A stretch of 64,000 nucleotides of DNA from Scylla paramamosain (taxonomy: Eukaryota; Arthropoda; Malacostraca; Decapoda; Portunidae): positions 8,416,110-8,480,109 of the forward strand of contig NC_087197.1 in NCBI RefSeq assembly GCF_035594125.1, read 5' to 3'. Positions 23,932-38,720 of the stretch are shown here, in pieces. The position numbers and the translations under genes are program-made. Every line of letters starts with the position of its first letter. Position 1 is the first letter of the stretch. A model generated the notes under the pieces. The model saw nothing but the letters and a program-made list of their open reading frames with translations. It searched no databases and was not told where the DNA came from.

Positions 23932-26900
23932 GTCAAAAACACTAAAAGGCAAGTTCTTCGTAAAAGTTGGTTTTATTCCCATGTAATGTGATTGCCCTGC
24001 TTTTTAGTGCTTTATTGCCTAACACGCTCAAAAACACTCAGACACTTTTCTGGTATTGTCATTTTCTTCCCTTATAAAGCTAGTTTCGCATGGAATTTGG
24101 GGTTGTGGTAACTAAGAATGTAAAAAAACACTCAAAATACACGCATTTAGTAAGGTTGCTTTGTTCCTTGATTAAGAAAGTTATTCATGAGTTTCAGCAT
24201 TTTGGTATCTTGGAAACTTCTCCACACATACGAGTTTTTGCGTTTTTTGCCTTGTGATTCTGGTGAAACTATAAAACACTCATTATACACGTTTTTTGTT
24301 ATGTTTTTTTTCCCTAATATACAGTGCTTTGCATCCATTTTTGCGTTTTTTTATATGTAACAAGCTCAAAAACATGCAAAATATACTTTTCTGGTAATAT
24401 TATTCTATTTTTTCATATTGGTTGGTTTGCATCCTTTTTAGCGTTTTTCTACGTAAATCTTTTAAAAAACACGTTTTCAGTAATTTTATTTTGGATTTCC
24501 ATATAGAGTGACTTTCATATAATCTATCGTTTTGGTGCCTAACATGCGAAAAAACACTCAAAAGACAGGTTTTCTTGTAAAGTCGTAAAATTTTCCCAAA
24601 TAGGTGACTTTGCATACATTTTATGGTTTGGTACATAACTCCGAAAAAAAGGTAAAATTAACTTTTTCGATAATGTTCTTTTTCCACATAATTTCCCTGA
24701 ATTTTGGCAGAATTTTGGCATCTTGGTACTTATGAACATCAATAACAAAAAAATAAAAATGCTATTTTTTTATTTATTTATTTTTCTCTATAGTGTTATT
24801 AGTAGGTTTTAACGTTTTGGTACTTAAGGAACTTAAAATCATCCATAGTACACATTTCTCGTAATGTCCTTTCGTTTCCCAAATATAGGGATTTTTGCAT
24901 GTATTTAAGTGTTTTTTTATAGAAAACATGATAAAAAACACTCAAAAACACTTGTTTTTGGTAATGTTATTCTGCTTCTCCATAAAAGAGTGTTTTGCAT
25001 GCATTTTAGCGATTTGTTATGTAAGGAGCTGAAAAAACACTTCAAGGCAAGTTCTTGGTAAAAGTTGGTTTTATTCCAATGTAATATGATTGCCCTGCTT
25101 TTTAGTGCTTTATTGCCTAACACGCTTAAAAACACTCATAAGACACTTTTGGTAATGTCATTTTTTTCCCACATAAAGCTAGATTCGCATGCTATTTGGG
25201 GTTTTGCTAACTAAGAATGTGAAAAAACACTCAAAATACACGCATTTGGTAATGTTCTGTTTCTCAATTAAGATTGTTATTCATGAGTTTCAGCATTTTA
25301 GTATCGAAGAAACTTCTTTATATACACGAGTTTTTGCGTTTTTTGCCTTGTGGTTCTTGTTAACCACAAGTTCTTTTGCCGGAAAATAATAAGACACTCA
25401 CTATACACGTTTCTCGTAACGTCCTTTTCTTTCATAATAGGGAGTGCTTTGCATCTATTTTCCCGTGTTTTTAGGTAACAAGCTCAAAAAAATACTCAAA
25501 ATATACCTTTTTGGTAATGTTATTCTATTTCTTCATATTGGTTGGTTTTTATCCGTTTTCGCGTTTTTCTACGTAAAACACCGAAAAGATACGTTTTCAG
25601 TAATTTTCTTTTCGATTCCCAAAGAATATTGCCAGAAATTTGGCATTTTAGTACCTATGATGATGAATAACAAAAAAAAAAAAAAAAAAATTATATTTTT
25701 TTTCTCTATAAAAAGTGTTATTTGTGAGTTTTAGTTTTTTGGTACTTAAAAACACTCATAATACACGTTTCTCGTAATGTCCTTTCGTTTCCCAAACATA
25801 AAGTTCTTTGCATGTATTTAAGCGTTTTTATAAATAACATGATCAAAAACACTCAAAATACATGTTTTTGGTAATGTTTCTCCATAAAGGGTGTTTTGCA
25901 TGCGTTTTAGCGTTTTGGTATGTAAGGAGTAAAAAAAAAACACTTAAAGGCAAGTTCTTCGTAAAAGTTGGTTTTATTCCCATGTAATGTGATTGTTCTG
26001 CTTTTTAGTGCTTTGTTGCACATCACGCTCAAAAACACTCAAAAGACCCTTTTCTGGTAATATCATTTTTTTTTTCCACATAAAGCTAGTTTCGCTTGTA
26101 ATTTGGGATTTTCGTAACTATGAATGTGAAAAACACTCAAAATACACACATTTGGTAAGGTAGTCCTGTTTCTCAATTAAAAGTGTTATTCATGCATTTC
26201 AGCATTTGGTATGTAAGAAACTTCTCTATATACACAAGTTTTTGCGTTTTTTGCCTTGTGGTTCCTGTAAAACTATAAAACACTCATTATACACGTTTCT
26301 CGTAATGTTCTTTTGTTTCCCAATATAGAGTGCTTTCCATCTATTTTCGCATTTTTTGTAGGTAACAAGCTGAAAAAACACTCAAAATATATGTTTTTGG
26401 TAATATTCTATTTCTTCATATTGGTTGGTTTGCATCCGTTTTAGCGTTTTCCTTCGTAAATCACTGAAAAGTTACGTTTTCAGTAATGTTGTTGAATTTG
26501 CTGAAAAACACTCAAAAGACAGATTTCTGGTAAAGTCGTGTAATTTCCATGCACTTCTGCATGCACTTCTGGGTTTGGTACATAATTCCGGAAAAAAGCT
26601 AATTTTTTTTATAATGTTTGTTTTTACATAATTTCGCTGAATTTTGCCTGAATTTTGGCATCATCATACCTATATAGATGAATAAAAAAAAAAAAAAAAA
26701 TTTTTTAGTTCATTATTTTTTCTCTATTTTTGGGTTTTAGTTTTTTGGTACTTAAGGAACTTAAAAACAATTATAATACACGATTTTCGTAATGTCCTTT
26801 TGTTTCACAGACATAGGGTTCTTTGCATGTATTTAGGCGTTTTTATAGGTAACATGATCAAAAACACTAAAAATACATGTTTTTGGTAATATTATTCTGT

Positions 26901-29900
26901 TTCTCCATAAAGGGTGTTTTGCATGCGTTTTAGCGTTTTGGTATGTAAGGAGTTAAAAACACTTAAAGGCTACTTCTTCGTAAAAGTTGGTTTTATTCCT
27001 ATATAATGTGATTATTCTGCTTTTTAGTGCTTTGTTGCATATCACGCTCAAAACACTCAAAAGACACTTTTCAGATAATGTCATTTTTTTTCCCACATAA
27101 AGCTAGTTTTGCATGTAATTTGGGATTTTCGTAACTAAGAATGTGAAAAACACTCAAAATACACACATTTGGTAAGGTAGTTCTGTTTCTCAATTAAAAG
27201 TGTTATTCATGAGTTTTAGCATTTTGGTATGTAAGAAACTTCTCTATATACACGAGTTTTTGTGTTTTTTGTCTTGTGGTTCTTGTGAAACTATAAAACA
27301 ATCATTATACACGTTTCTCTAAATGTCCTTTTGCTTCCCAATATAGAGTGCTTTCCAAATATTTGCGCGTTTTTTGTAGGTAAAAAGCTCAAAAACACTT
27401 TTTGGTAATGTTATTCTATTTCTTCATATTTGTTGGATTGCATCCGTTTTAGCGTTTTTCTACGTAAAACACTGAAAAGACAAGTTTTCAGTAATTTTAT
27501 TTTGGATTCACATATTGACTGACTTCCATATTATTTATCGTTTTGGTGCCTAACATGCTGGAAAACACTGAAAAGACAGGTTTCTGGTAAAGTCGTTTAA
27601 CTTCCTTATATAGGTGGCATGCACTTTAGAGTTTGGTACATAAAAATCCGAAAAAGAGCTATAATTAACTTTTTTGATAATGTTCTTTTTCCACATAAAT
27701 TCCCTGAATTTTGGCAGAATTTTGGCGTCTTGGTACCTATGAAAATCAATATAAGAAAAAAAGCTATTTTTATTGATTTATTTATTTTTTTTCTCTATAG
27801 AGAGTGTTATTTGTGGGTTTTAATGTTTTTGTACTTAAGGAACTTAAAAACGGTCCTAATACACGTTTCTCGTAATGTCCTTTCGTTTCCCAAACATAGG
27901 GTTCTTTGCATGTATTTAAGCGTTTTTTGTAGGTAACATGATCAAAAACACTTAAAACACATGTTTTTAGTAATGTTATTCTGCATCTCCATAAAGGATT
28001 TTTGCATGCGTTTTAGCGTTTTGGTTTGTAAGAAGATCAAAAACACTTCAAGGCAAGTTCTTGGTAAAAAGTTGGTTTTATTCCCATGTAATGTGATTGT
28101 CCTGTTTCTTTTTGTGATTTATTGTCTAACACGCTCAAAAACACTCAAAAGACACTTCTGGTAATGTCATTTTTTTCCAACATAGTTTCGCGTGCTATTT
28201 GGGGTTTTGCTAACTATGAATGTGAAAAACACTCAAAATACACGCATTTGGTAAAATTGTTCTGTTTCTCAATTAATATTGTTATTCAAGAGTTTCAGCA
28301 TTTTGGTATCTAAGAAACTTCTTTATGTACACTAGTTTTTGCGTTTTTTGACTTATGGTTCTAGTGAACCACAAGTTTTTTTTGCTCAAAAATAATAAGA
28401 CCCTCATTATACACGTTTCTCGTAATGTCCTTTTGTTTCCCCAAAAAAATGGATGCTGTGCATCCATTTTCGCATTTTTTGTAGGTAACAAGGTCAAAAA
28501 CACTCAAAATGTACCTTTTTGGTAATGTTATTTTATTTTTTCTTATTGGTTGGTTTGCATCCGTTTTAGCTTTTTTCTACGTAAAACACCGAAAAAACAC
28601 GTTTTCAGTAATTTTGTTTTAGATTCCCATATAGAGTGACTTGCATGTTATTTACGGTAATGGTGCCCAAGAAGCTAAAAAAAACACTCATAAGACAGTT
28701 TTCTGGCAGAGACGTTTAATTTCCCAATATAGGTGGCTTTGCATGCACTTTAGGGGTTTGGTACATAACAGTACGAAAAAAAAAGCTAAAATTAACTTTT
28801 TTGATAATTGACTCATAATTTCCTGAATTTTGCCTAAATTTTGGCATCTCGGTACCTGTGAAGATGAAAAAGAAAGAAAAAAATATCGTATTTTTTTTTT
28901 ATTTATTTATTTTTTTCTCAATAAAGAGTGTTATTTGAGGCTTTTAGCTTTTAGGTAAATAATGATCTTAAAAACACTCGTAATACACGTTTCTCGCAAT
29001 GTCCTTTCATTTCCCAAAAATACTGTTCTTTGCAAGTATTTAAGCGTTTTTATTGGTAACATGATCAAAAACACTCAAAATATATGTTTTTGGTAATGCT
29101 ATTCTCTTTCTCCATAAAGTGTGTTTTGCATGCGTTTTAGCGTTTTGGTATATAAGGAGCTCAAAACACTTAAAGGCAAGTTCTTGGTAAAAATTGATTT
29201 TATTGCCATGTAAAGTGATTCCCCTGCTTTTTAGTGCTTTATTGCCTATCACGCTCAAAAACACTCAAAAGACACTTTTCTGGTAATGTCATATTTTTCC
29301 CACATAACGCTGGTTTTGCATGCAATTTGGGATTTTGGTAACTAAGAATGTGAAAAGCAGTCAAAATACACGCATTTAGTAAAGTTGTTCTATTTCTCAA
29401 TTAAGAGTGTTATTCATGAGTTTAAGCATTTTGGTATATAGGAAACATCTCCATATACACGAGTTTTTGCGTTTTTTTGCCTTGTGGTTCTTTTGAACTA
29501 TAAAACATTCATTATACACTTTTCTTGCAATGTCCCTTTGTTTCCTAATATAGAGTGGTTTGTATCAATTTTTGCGTTTTTTTATAGGTAACAAGCTCAA
29601 AAACACTCAAAATATACCTTTTTGGTAATGTTTTTCTACTTCTTGATATTGATTGGTTTGCATCCGTTTTAGCGTTTTTCTACGTAAAACAATGAGAAGA
29701 CACTTTTTCAGTAATTTTGTCTTGGTTTGCCATATAGAGTGAGTTCCTTATAATTTATCGTTTTGGTGCCTAACATGCTGAAAAACAACTCAAAACACAG
29801 ATTTCTGGTAAGGTCGTTTAATATCCTCATATGGGAGACTTTGCATGCACTTTAGTGTTTGGTACATAACAGTCCGAAAAAAAGCTATTATCAACTTTTT

Positions 29901-31216
29901 TTGATAATATTCTCTTATCATATAATTGCCCTAATTTTTCTCAGAATTTTGGCATCTCGGTACCTATGAAGTTGAATAACAAAAAAAAAAAAAAGAAAAG
30001 AAAATCCTTTTGTTTATTTATTTTTTATTTTTTTATTTTTTTCTAAATAACGAGTGTTATTTGTGGGTTTTAGCTTTTTTAGTAGTCAAGGAACTTAAAA
30101 ACACTCATAATTCACGTTTCTCGTAATGTCCCTTGTTTCCCAAACATAAGGTTCTTTGCATGTATTTAAGCGATTTTAAAGATAACATTATCAAAAACAC
30201 TCAAAATACATGTTTTTGGTAATGTTATTCTGTTTCTCCATAAAGTTTGTTTTCCATGCGTTTTAGCGGTTTGGTATGTAAGGAGCTCAAAAACACATAT
30301 TGGCAAAATCTTGGTAAAAGTTGGTTTTATTCCCATGTAATGTGATTGCCCTGCGTTTTTTGTACTTCATTGCCTAACACGCTAAAAAACAATTAAAAGA
30401 CATTTCTGGTAATGTCATTTTTTTTCCCCTCATAAAGCTAGTTTCGCATGCTATTTTGGGTATTGCTAACTAGGAATATGAAAAACACTCAAAATACATG
30501 CATTTGCTAAGGTTGTTCTGTTTCTCAATTAAGATTGTTATTCATGAGTTTGAGCATTTTGGTATCTAAGAAAATTCTTTATATACACGAGTTTTTGCGT
30601 TTTTCTACGTAAAACACTGAGAAGACACGTTTCATTAGTTTTGTTTTGGATTCCCATATAAAGTGAGTTACTTATTTATTTATCGTTTTGGTGCCTAAAA
30701 TTCTGAAAAACACTCAAAAGACAGATTTCTTTTAATGTCGTTTAATTTCCTCATATAGGAGGCTTTGCATGCACTTTAGGGTTTGGTACTTAACAGTTCG
30801 AAAAAAAAAGGTGAAATTAACTTTTTTGATAATATTCTTTTATCACATAATTGCCCTGAATTTTCCCAGAATTTTGGGATGTCGGTACCTATGAATATGA
30901 ATTACAAAAAAAAAAAAAAAATCCTATTTATTTTATTTATTTTTATTTTTTATTTTTCTAAATAAAGAGTGTTATTTGTGGGTTTTAGCTTTTTGGTACT
31001 TAAGGAACTTAAAAAACACTCATAATACACGTTTCTCGTAATGTCCTTTTGGTTCCCAAACATAATGTTCTTTGCATGTACTTTAGCGTTTTTATAGATA
31101 ACATGATAAAAAAACTCAAAATACATGTTTTTGGTAGTTATTCTGTTTTTCCATAAAGTTTGTTTTGCATGCGTTTTAGCGGTTTGGTATATAAGGGGTT
31201 AATAAACACTTAAAGG

Positions 31217-31664
31217 CCCTTACAAGAAATATGTCTTTTCAGTGTTTTTCATCATATTAAGCACCAAAACGATAAATAATAAGAAACTCTCTCTATGTGG
31301 GAATCCAAAAGAAAATTACTGAAAACGTGTCTTCTCAGTGTTTTACGTAGAAAAACGCTAAAAGGGATACAAACCAACCAATATCAAGAAGCAGAAAAAC
31401 ATTACCAAAAATGTATATTTTGAGTGTTTTTGTGCTTGTTTCCTACAAAAAAAAACGCGAAAATTGATACAAAGCACTCTATATTGGGAAAGAAAGGGAT
31501 ATTGCGAGAAAAGTGTATAATGAATGTTTTATAGTTAAAAAAAAAAAACACAAGGCAAAAAACGCGAAAACTCGTGTATATGGAGAAGTTTCCTATATAC
31601 CAAAATGCTAAAACTCATGAATAACACTCTTAATTGAGAAACAGAGCAACCTTACTAAATGCGT
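31217..31664 (-). repeat. Inverted satellite island 2
   Basis: About 450 bp reversed, with the same right junction as island 1 (AAATGCGTGTCAAAAACAC followed by the forward AGTTCTTCGTAAAAGTTGG monomer). The left junction differs (AAAGGC to CCTTACAAG), consistent with a later small deletion. Confidence 0.85.
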
Positions 31665-34600
31665 GTCAAAAACACTAAAAGACAAGTTCTTCGTAAAAGT
31701 TGGTTTTATTCCCATGTAATGTGATTGCCCTGCTTTTCAGTGCTTTATTGCCTAACACGCTCAAAAACACTCAAAGACACTTTTCTGGTAATGTCATTTT
31801 TTTTCCCACATAAAGCTAGTTTCGCATAGAATTTGGGGTTTTGGTAACTAAGAATGAAAAAAAACCACTCAAAATACACGCATTTAGTAAGGTTGTTCTG
31901 TTTCTTGATTAAGAGTGTTACTCATGAGTTTCAGTATTTTGGTATCTTAGAAACTTTTCCATACAGTCGAGTGTTTGCGTTTTTTTATTTGTGATTCTGG
32001 TGAAACTATAAAACACTCATTATACACGTTTCTCGTTATGTCGTCTTTTTCTTATATAGAGTGTTTTGCATCCATTTTCGCGTTTTTTTTATGTAACAAG
32101 CTAAAAAAAACACACAAAATATATTTTTTTGGTAATGTTATTCTATTTCTTCATATTGGTTGGTTTGCATCCGTTTTAGCGTTTTTCTACGTAAATCTTT
32201 TAAAAGACACGTTTTCAGTAATTTTGTTTTGGATTTCCATATAGAGTGACTTTCATATTATTTATCGTTTTGGTGCCTAACATGCAGAAAAACACTCAAA
32301 AGACAGGTTTCTTGTAAAGTCGTTAAATTTTATCAGATAGGTGGCTTTGCATACACTTTATGGTTTGGAACATAACTCCGAAAAAAAAGGTAAGATTAAC
32401 TTTTTCGATAATGTTTTTTCCACATAATTTCCCTGAAATTTGGCAGAATTTTGACATCTTTGTACCTATGAACATCAATAACAAAAAAATAAAAATGCTA
32501 TTTTTTTATTTATTATTTTTCTTCATAAAGAGTGTTATTTGTAGGTTTTAACGTTTTGGTACTTAAGGAACTTAAAAACATTCATAATACATATTTCTCA
32601 TAATGTCCTTTCGTTTCCCAAATATGGGGATCTTTGCATGTATTTAAGCGTTTTTATAGGTAACATGATAAAAAACACTCAAAACACTTGTTTTTGGTAA
32701 TGTTATTCTGTTTCTCCATAAAGGAGTGTTTTACATGCGTTTTAGCGATTTGGTATATAAGGAGCTGAAAAACACTTTAAGGCAAGTTCTTGGTAAAAGT
32801 TAGTTTTATTCCAGTGTAATATGATTGCCCTGCTTTTCAGTGCTTTATTGCCTAACACGCTCAAAAACACTGAAAAGATACTTCTGCTAATGTCATTTTT
32901 TCCCACATAAAATTAGTTTCGCATGCTATTTAGTGTTTTGCGAAGAATGTGAAAAAATCTCAAAATACATGCATTTGGTAATGTTGTTCTGTTTCTCAAT
33001 TAAGATTGTTATTCATGAGTTTCAGCATTTTGGTATCTAAGAAACTTCTTTATATACACGAGTTTTTGCGTTTTTTGCCTTGTGGTTCTAGTGAACGAAA
33101 AGTTCTTTTGCCCGAAAATAATAAGACACTCATTATACATGTTTCTCGTAATGTCCTTTTCTTTCCCAATAGGGACTGCTTTGCATCCTTTTTCGCGTTT
33201 TTTTGTTGGTAACAAGCTCAAAAACACTCAAAATATACCTCCTTGGTTATGTTATTGTATTTATTCATATTGGTTGGTTTTCATCTGTTTTTCTATGTAA
33301 AACACCGAAAAGACACGTTTTAAGTAATTTTTTTTTCGATTCCCAAAGAATTTTGCCAGAATTTTGGCATCTTAGTACCTATGAAGATGAATAACAAAAA
33401 AAAAAAAAAAATTTTTCTCTATAAAGAGTGTTATTTCTGGGTTTTAACTTTTTTGGTCCTAAAGGAACTTAAAAACACTCATAATACACGTTTCTCGTAA
33501 TGTCCTTTCGTTTCCCAAAATTAGGGTTCTTTGCATGTATTTAAGCGTTTTTATTGGTAACATGATCAAAAACACTCAAAATACATGTTTTTGGTAATGT
33601 TCTTCTGTTTCACCATGAAGTGTATTTTGCATGCGTTTTAGTGTTTTTGGTATATAAGGAGCTCAAAAACACTTAAAGGCAAGTTCTTGTTAAAAATTGA
33701 TTTTATTGCAATGTAATGTGTTTGCCCTGCTTTTTAGTGTTTTATTGCCTAACACGCTCAAAAACACTCAAAAGACATTTTTCTGGTAATGTCACTTTTT
33801 TCCCACATAAAGCTGGTTTCGCATGCAATTTGGGGTTTTGGTAACTAAGAATGTGAAAACCACTCAAAATTAACGCATTTAGTAAGATTGTTCTGTTTCT
33901 CAATTAAGAGTGTTGTTCCAGAGTTTCAGCATTTTAGAATGTAAGAAACATCTCTATATACACGAGTTTTCGCGTTTCTTGCCTTGTTGTTCTTGTGAAA
34001 CTATAAAACACTTATTATACATATTTAGCGTAATATCCTTTTCTTTCCAAATATAGAGTGCTTTCCATCCATTTTCGCGTTTTTTGTAGGTAACGATTTC
34101 AAAAACACTCAAAATATACCTTTTTGATAATGTTATGTTATTTCTTCATATTGGTTGGTTTGCATCCGTTTTAGCGTTATCCTACGTAAAACACCGAAAA
34201 GACACGTTTTTAGTAATTTTGTTTTGTATTCCCATATAGATTGACTACTATGTTATTTATCGTGTTGGTTCCTACGATGCTGAAAAACACTTACAAGACC
34301 GTTTTCTGGCAAAGACGTTTAATTTCCCCTTATAGGTGGCTTTGCACGCACTTTTGGGATTTTGTACATAACAGTCCGAAAAAAACTAAATTTAACTTTT
34401 TTGATAATGTTCTTATTTCACATAATTTCCTGAATTTTGCCCGAATTTTGGCATATCGGTACCTGTGAAGATGAATAAAAAATAAATAAATAAATATTGT
34501 ATCTTTTTTTATTTATCTATTGTTTCTCAATAAAGAGTGTTATTTATGGCTTTTAACTTTTTGGTAATTAATTAAATTAAAAACACTCATAATACACGTT

Positions 34601-37600
34601 TCTCGTAATCTCCTTTCGTTTCCCAAAAATAGTGTTCTTTGTATGTATTTAAGCGTTTTTATTAGTAACATGATCAAAAACACTCAAAATACATGTTTTT
34701 GGTAATTTTATTCTGTTTCACCATAAAGTTTGTTTTCCATGCGTTTTAGTGTTCTGGTAAATAAGGCCCTCAAAAACACTTAAAGGCAAGTTCTTGGTAA
34801 AAATTCGTTTTTCTCCAATGTAATGTAATTGCCCTCCTTTTTAGTGCTTTATTTTCTATCACGCTCAAAAACACTCAAAAGACACTTTTCTAGTATAGTC
34901 ATTTTTTTTTCCCACAATCGAATTTCGCATGGAATTTGGGGTTTTGGTAACTAAGAATGTTAAAAGCACTCAAAATACATGCATTTAGTAAGGTTGTTCT
35001 GTTTCTCAATTAGGAGTGTTATACATGAGTTTTAGCATTTTTGGTATCTAGGAAACCTCTCCATATACACGATATTTTGCGTTTTTTGCCTTGTGGTTCT
35101 TTTGAACTATAAAACACTCATTATACACTTTTCTTGCAATGTCCTTTTCTTTCCCAATATAGAGTGCTTTGCATCAATTTTCGCGTTTTTTGTATTTAAC
35201 AAGCTCAAAAACACTCAAAATATACCTTTTTAGTAACGTTTTTCTATTTCTTGATATTGGTTGCTTTGCATCCGTTTTAGCGTTTTTCTACGTAAAACAC
35301 TGAGAAGACACGTTTTCAGTAACTTTGTTTTGGATTTCCATATAGAGTGAGTTCCTTATTATTTATCGTTTTGGTGCCTAACATGCTAAAAAAACACTCA
35401 AAACACAAATTTCTTGTAAGGTCGTTTAATTTCCTTATATAGGAGGAGGCTTTGCATGCACTTTAGGGTTTGGTACATAACAGTCCGAAAAAAAAGCTGA
35501 AATTAACTTTTTGATAATATTGTTTTATCATATGATTGCCCTGAATTTTCCCAGAATTTTGGCATCTCGGTACCTATGAAGATGAATAACAAAAAAAAAA
35601 AAAAAAAAGAAATTCCTATTTTTTTAATTTTTTAATTTTTTTTTAATTTTCTAAATAAAGAGTGTTATTTGTGGGTTTTAGCTTTTTGGTACTTAAGGAA
35701 CTTAAAAAACACTCATAATACACGTTTCTCGTAATGTCCTTTTGTTTCCCAAACATAATGATTTTTGCATGTATTTAAGCGTTTTTATAGATAATATGAT
35801 CAAAAACACTAAAAACACATGTTTTTTGTAATGTTATTCTGTCTCTCCATGAAGTGTGTTTTCCATGCGTTTTAGCAGTTTTGTATATAAGGAGCTCAAA
35901 AACACTTAAAGGCAAGTTTTTCGTATAAATTGGTGTTATTCCAATGTAATATGATTGCCAAGCTTTTTATTGCTTTATTGCCTATCACGCTCAAAAACAC
36001 TTAAAAGACACTTTTCTGGTAATGTCATTTTTTTCTCACATAAAGGTGGTTTCGCATGCAATTTGGGGTTTTGGTAACTAAGAATGTGAAAAACACTCAA
36101 AATACACGCATTTAGTAAGGTTGTTCTGTTTTTTTTATTTAAATTAAGAGTGTTATTCATGAATTTCAGCATTTTGGTATCTAGGAAATCTCTCCATATA
36201 CACAAGTTTTTTGCGTTTTTTGCTTAGTGGTTCTTTTGAACTATAAAACACTTATTATACACTTTTCTTGCAATGTCTTTTTCTTTCCCAATATAGAGTG
36301 TTTTGCATCAATTTTCGCGTTTTTTGTAGGTAAAAAGCTCAAAAACACTCAAAATATACCTTTTTGGTAACTTTTTCTATTTCTTGATATTGGTTGGTTT
36401 CTATCCGTTTTAACGTGTTTGTACGTAAAACACTGAGAAGACACGTTTTCAGTAACTTTGTTTTGGGTTCCCTTATAGAGTGAGTTCCTTATTATTTATC
36501 GTTTTTGTGCCTAACATGCTAAAAACACTAAAAACACAGATTTCTGGTAAGGTCGTTTAATTTTGCATGCACTTTAGGGTTTGGTATATAACAGTCCGAA
36601 AAAAATAAGCTGAAATTAACTTTTTTGATAATATTCTTTTATCACATAATTGCCCTGAATTTTCCCAGAATTTTTGCATCTCGGTACCTATGAAGATAAA
36701 TAACAAAAAAAAAAAAAACCTACTTATTTTATTTTTTTATTTTTTTATTTTTATTTATTTTTTTTTAAATAATTAGTGTTATTTGTGTGTTTTAGCTTTT
36801 TGGTATTTAAGGAACTTAAAAAAAACACTCATAATACACGTTTCTCGTAATGTCCTTTTGTTTCCCAAACATAATGTTCTTTGCATGTATTTAAGCGTTT
36901 TTAAAGATAACATGATCGAAAACACTCAAAATACATGTTTTTGGTATTTGTTATTCTGTTACTCCATAAAGTTTGTTTTGCATGCGTTTTAGCGGTTTGG
37001 TATATAAGGGGTTAAAAAACACTTAGTCAAATTCTTCGTAAAAGTTGGATTTATTCCCATGTAATATGATCGTTCTTATTTTTAGTGCTTTGTTCCATAT
37101 CACGCTGAGAAACACTGAAAAGACACTTTTCTGGTAATATCATTTTTTTCCTCACATGAAGCTAGTTTTGCATGTAATTTGGCATTTTCGTAACTAAGCA
37201 TGGGAAAAACACTCAAAATACACAATTTGGTAAGGTAGTTCTGTTTATCGATTAAAAGTGTTATTCATGCCTTTATTCATTTTGGTATGTAAGAAATTTC
37301 TCTATATACACGAGTTTTTGCGTTTATTGCCTTGTGGTTCTTTTAAAACTATAAAACACTCATTATACACGTTTCTCGTAATGTCCTTTTGTTTCCTAAT
37401 ATAGAGTGCTTTACATTCATTTTTGCATTTTTTGTAGGTAACAATCTCAAAAACACTCAAAATATATCTTTTTGGTAATGTTATTCTATTTCTTCATATA
37501 GGATGGTTTGTATCTGCTTTAGCGTTTTTCTACGTAAAACACTGAAAAGACACGTTTTCAGTAATTTTCTTTTGGATTCACATATTGACCGACTTCCAAA

Positions 37601-38235
37601 TTATTTATCGTTTTGGTGGCTAACATGCTGAAAAACACTGAAAAGACAGGTTTCTGGTAAAGTCGTTTAACTTCCCTATATAGGTGGCTTTGCATGCTGT
37701 TTAGGGTTTGGTACATAACAATCCGAAAAAAAAAAGCTATAATTAACTTATATGATAATGTTCTTTTTTCCACATAAATTCCCTGCATTTTGGCAGAATT
37801 TTGGCATCTCGGTACCTATGAAGATGAATAACAAAAAAAAAAAAATCCCATTTTATTATTTTTTTATTTATTATATTTTTTTCTAAAGAGTGTTATTTGT
37901 GGGTTTTAGCTTTTTGGTACTGAAGGAACTTAAAAATCACTCATAATACACGTTTCTCGTAATGTTCTTTCGTTTCCCAAACATAAGGTTCTTTGCATGT
38001 ATTTAAGCGTTTTTATAGATAATGTGATCAAAAACACTCAAAATTTGGTATTTGGTAATGTAATTCTGTTTCTCCATAAAATGTATTTTGCATGCGTTTT
38101 AGCGTTTTGGTACGTAAGGAGCTCAAAAACACTTAAAGGCAAGTTCTTGGTAAAAATTGGTTTTATTCCCATGTAATGTGATTGCCCTGACTTTTAGTGC
38201 TTTATTGCGTTACACGCTCAAAAACACTGAAAAGA

Positions 38236-38720
38236 CATGCAAAGCCTCCCATATGAGGAAATTAAAGACCTTACCAGAAATATGTCTTTTGAGTGTTTTT
38301 CTGTGTTTTGAGTGTTTTGAGTGTTTTTTATTAGGCACCAAAACGATATTTAATAAGGAACTCACTCTATGTGGGAATCCAAAAGAAAATTACTGAAAAC
38401 GTGTCTTCTCAGTGTTTTATGTAGAAAAACGCTAAAACTGATACAAACCAACCAATATCAAGAAGCAGAAAAACATTACCAAAAATGTATATTTTTGTAT
38501 ATTTTTGTATATTTTTGAGCTTGTTACCTACAATAAAACACGAAAATGAATACAAAGCACTCTATATTGGGAGATAAAGGGACATTGCGAGAAAAGTGTA
38601 TAATGAATGTTTTATAGTTCAAAAAAACCACAAGGCAAAAAACGCAAAAACTCGTGTATATGCTGAAACTCATGAATAACACTCTTAATTGAGAAAAAGA
38701 GCAACCTTACTAAATGCGTG
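38236..38720 (-). repeat. Inverted satellite island 3
   Basis: About 485 bp reversed. Both junctions match island 1 (ACTGAAAAGACATGCAAAGCC on the left, AAATGCGTGTCAAAAACAC on the right). It has a small internal expansion of TTTTGAGTG repeats near 38300 and TTTTTGTATA near 38495. Confidence 0.85.
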
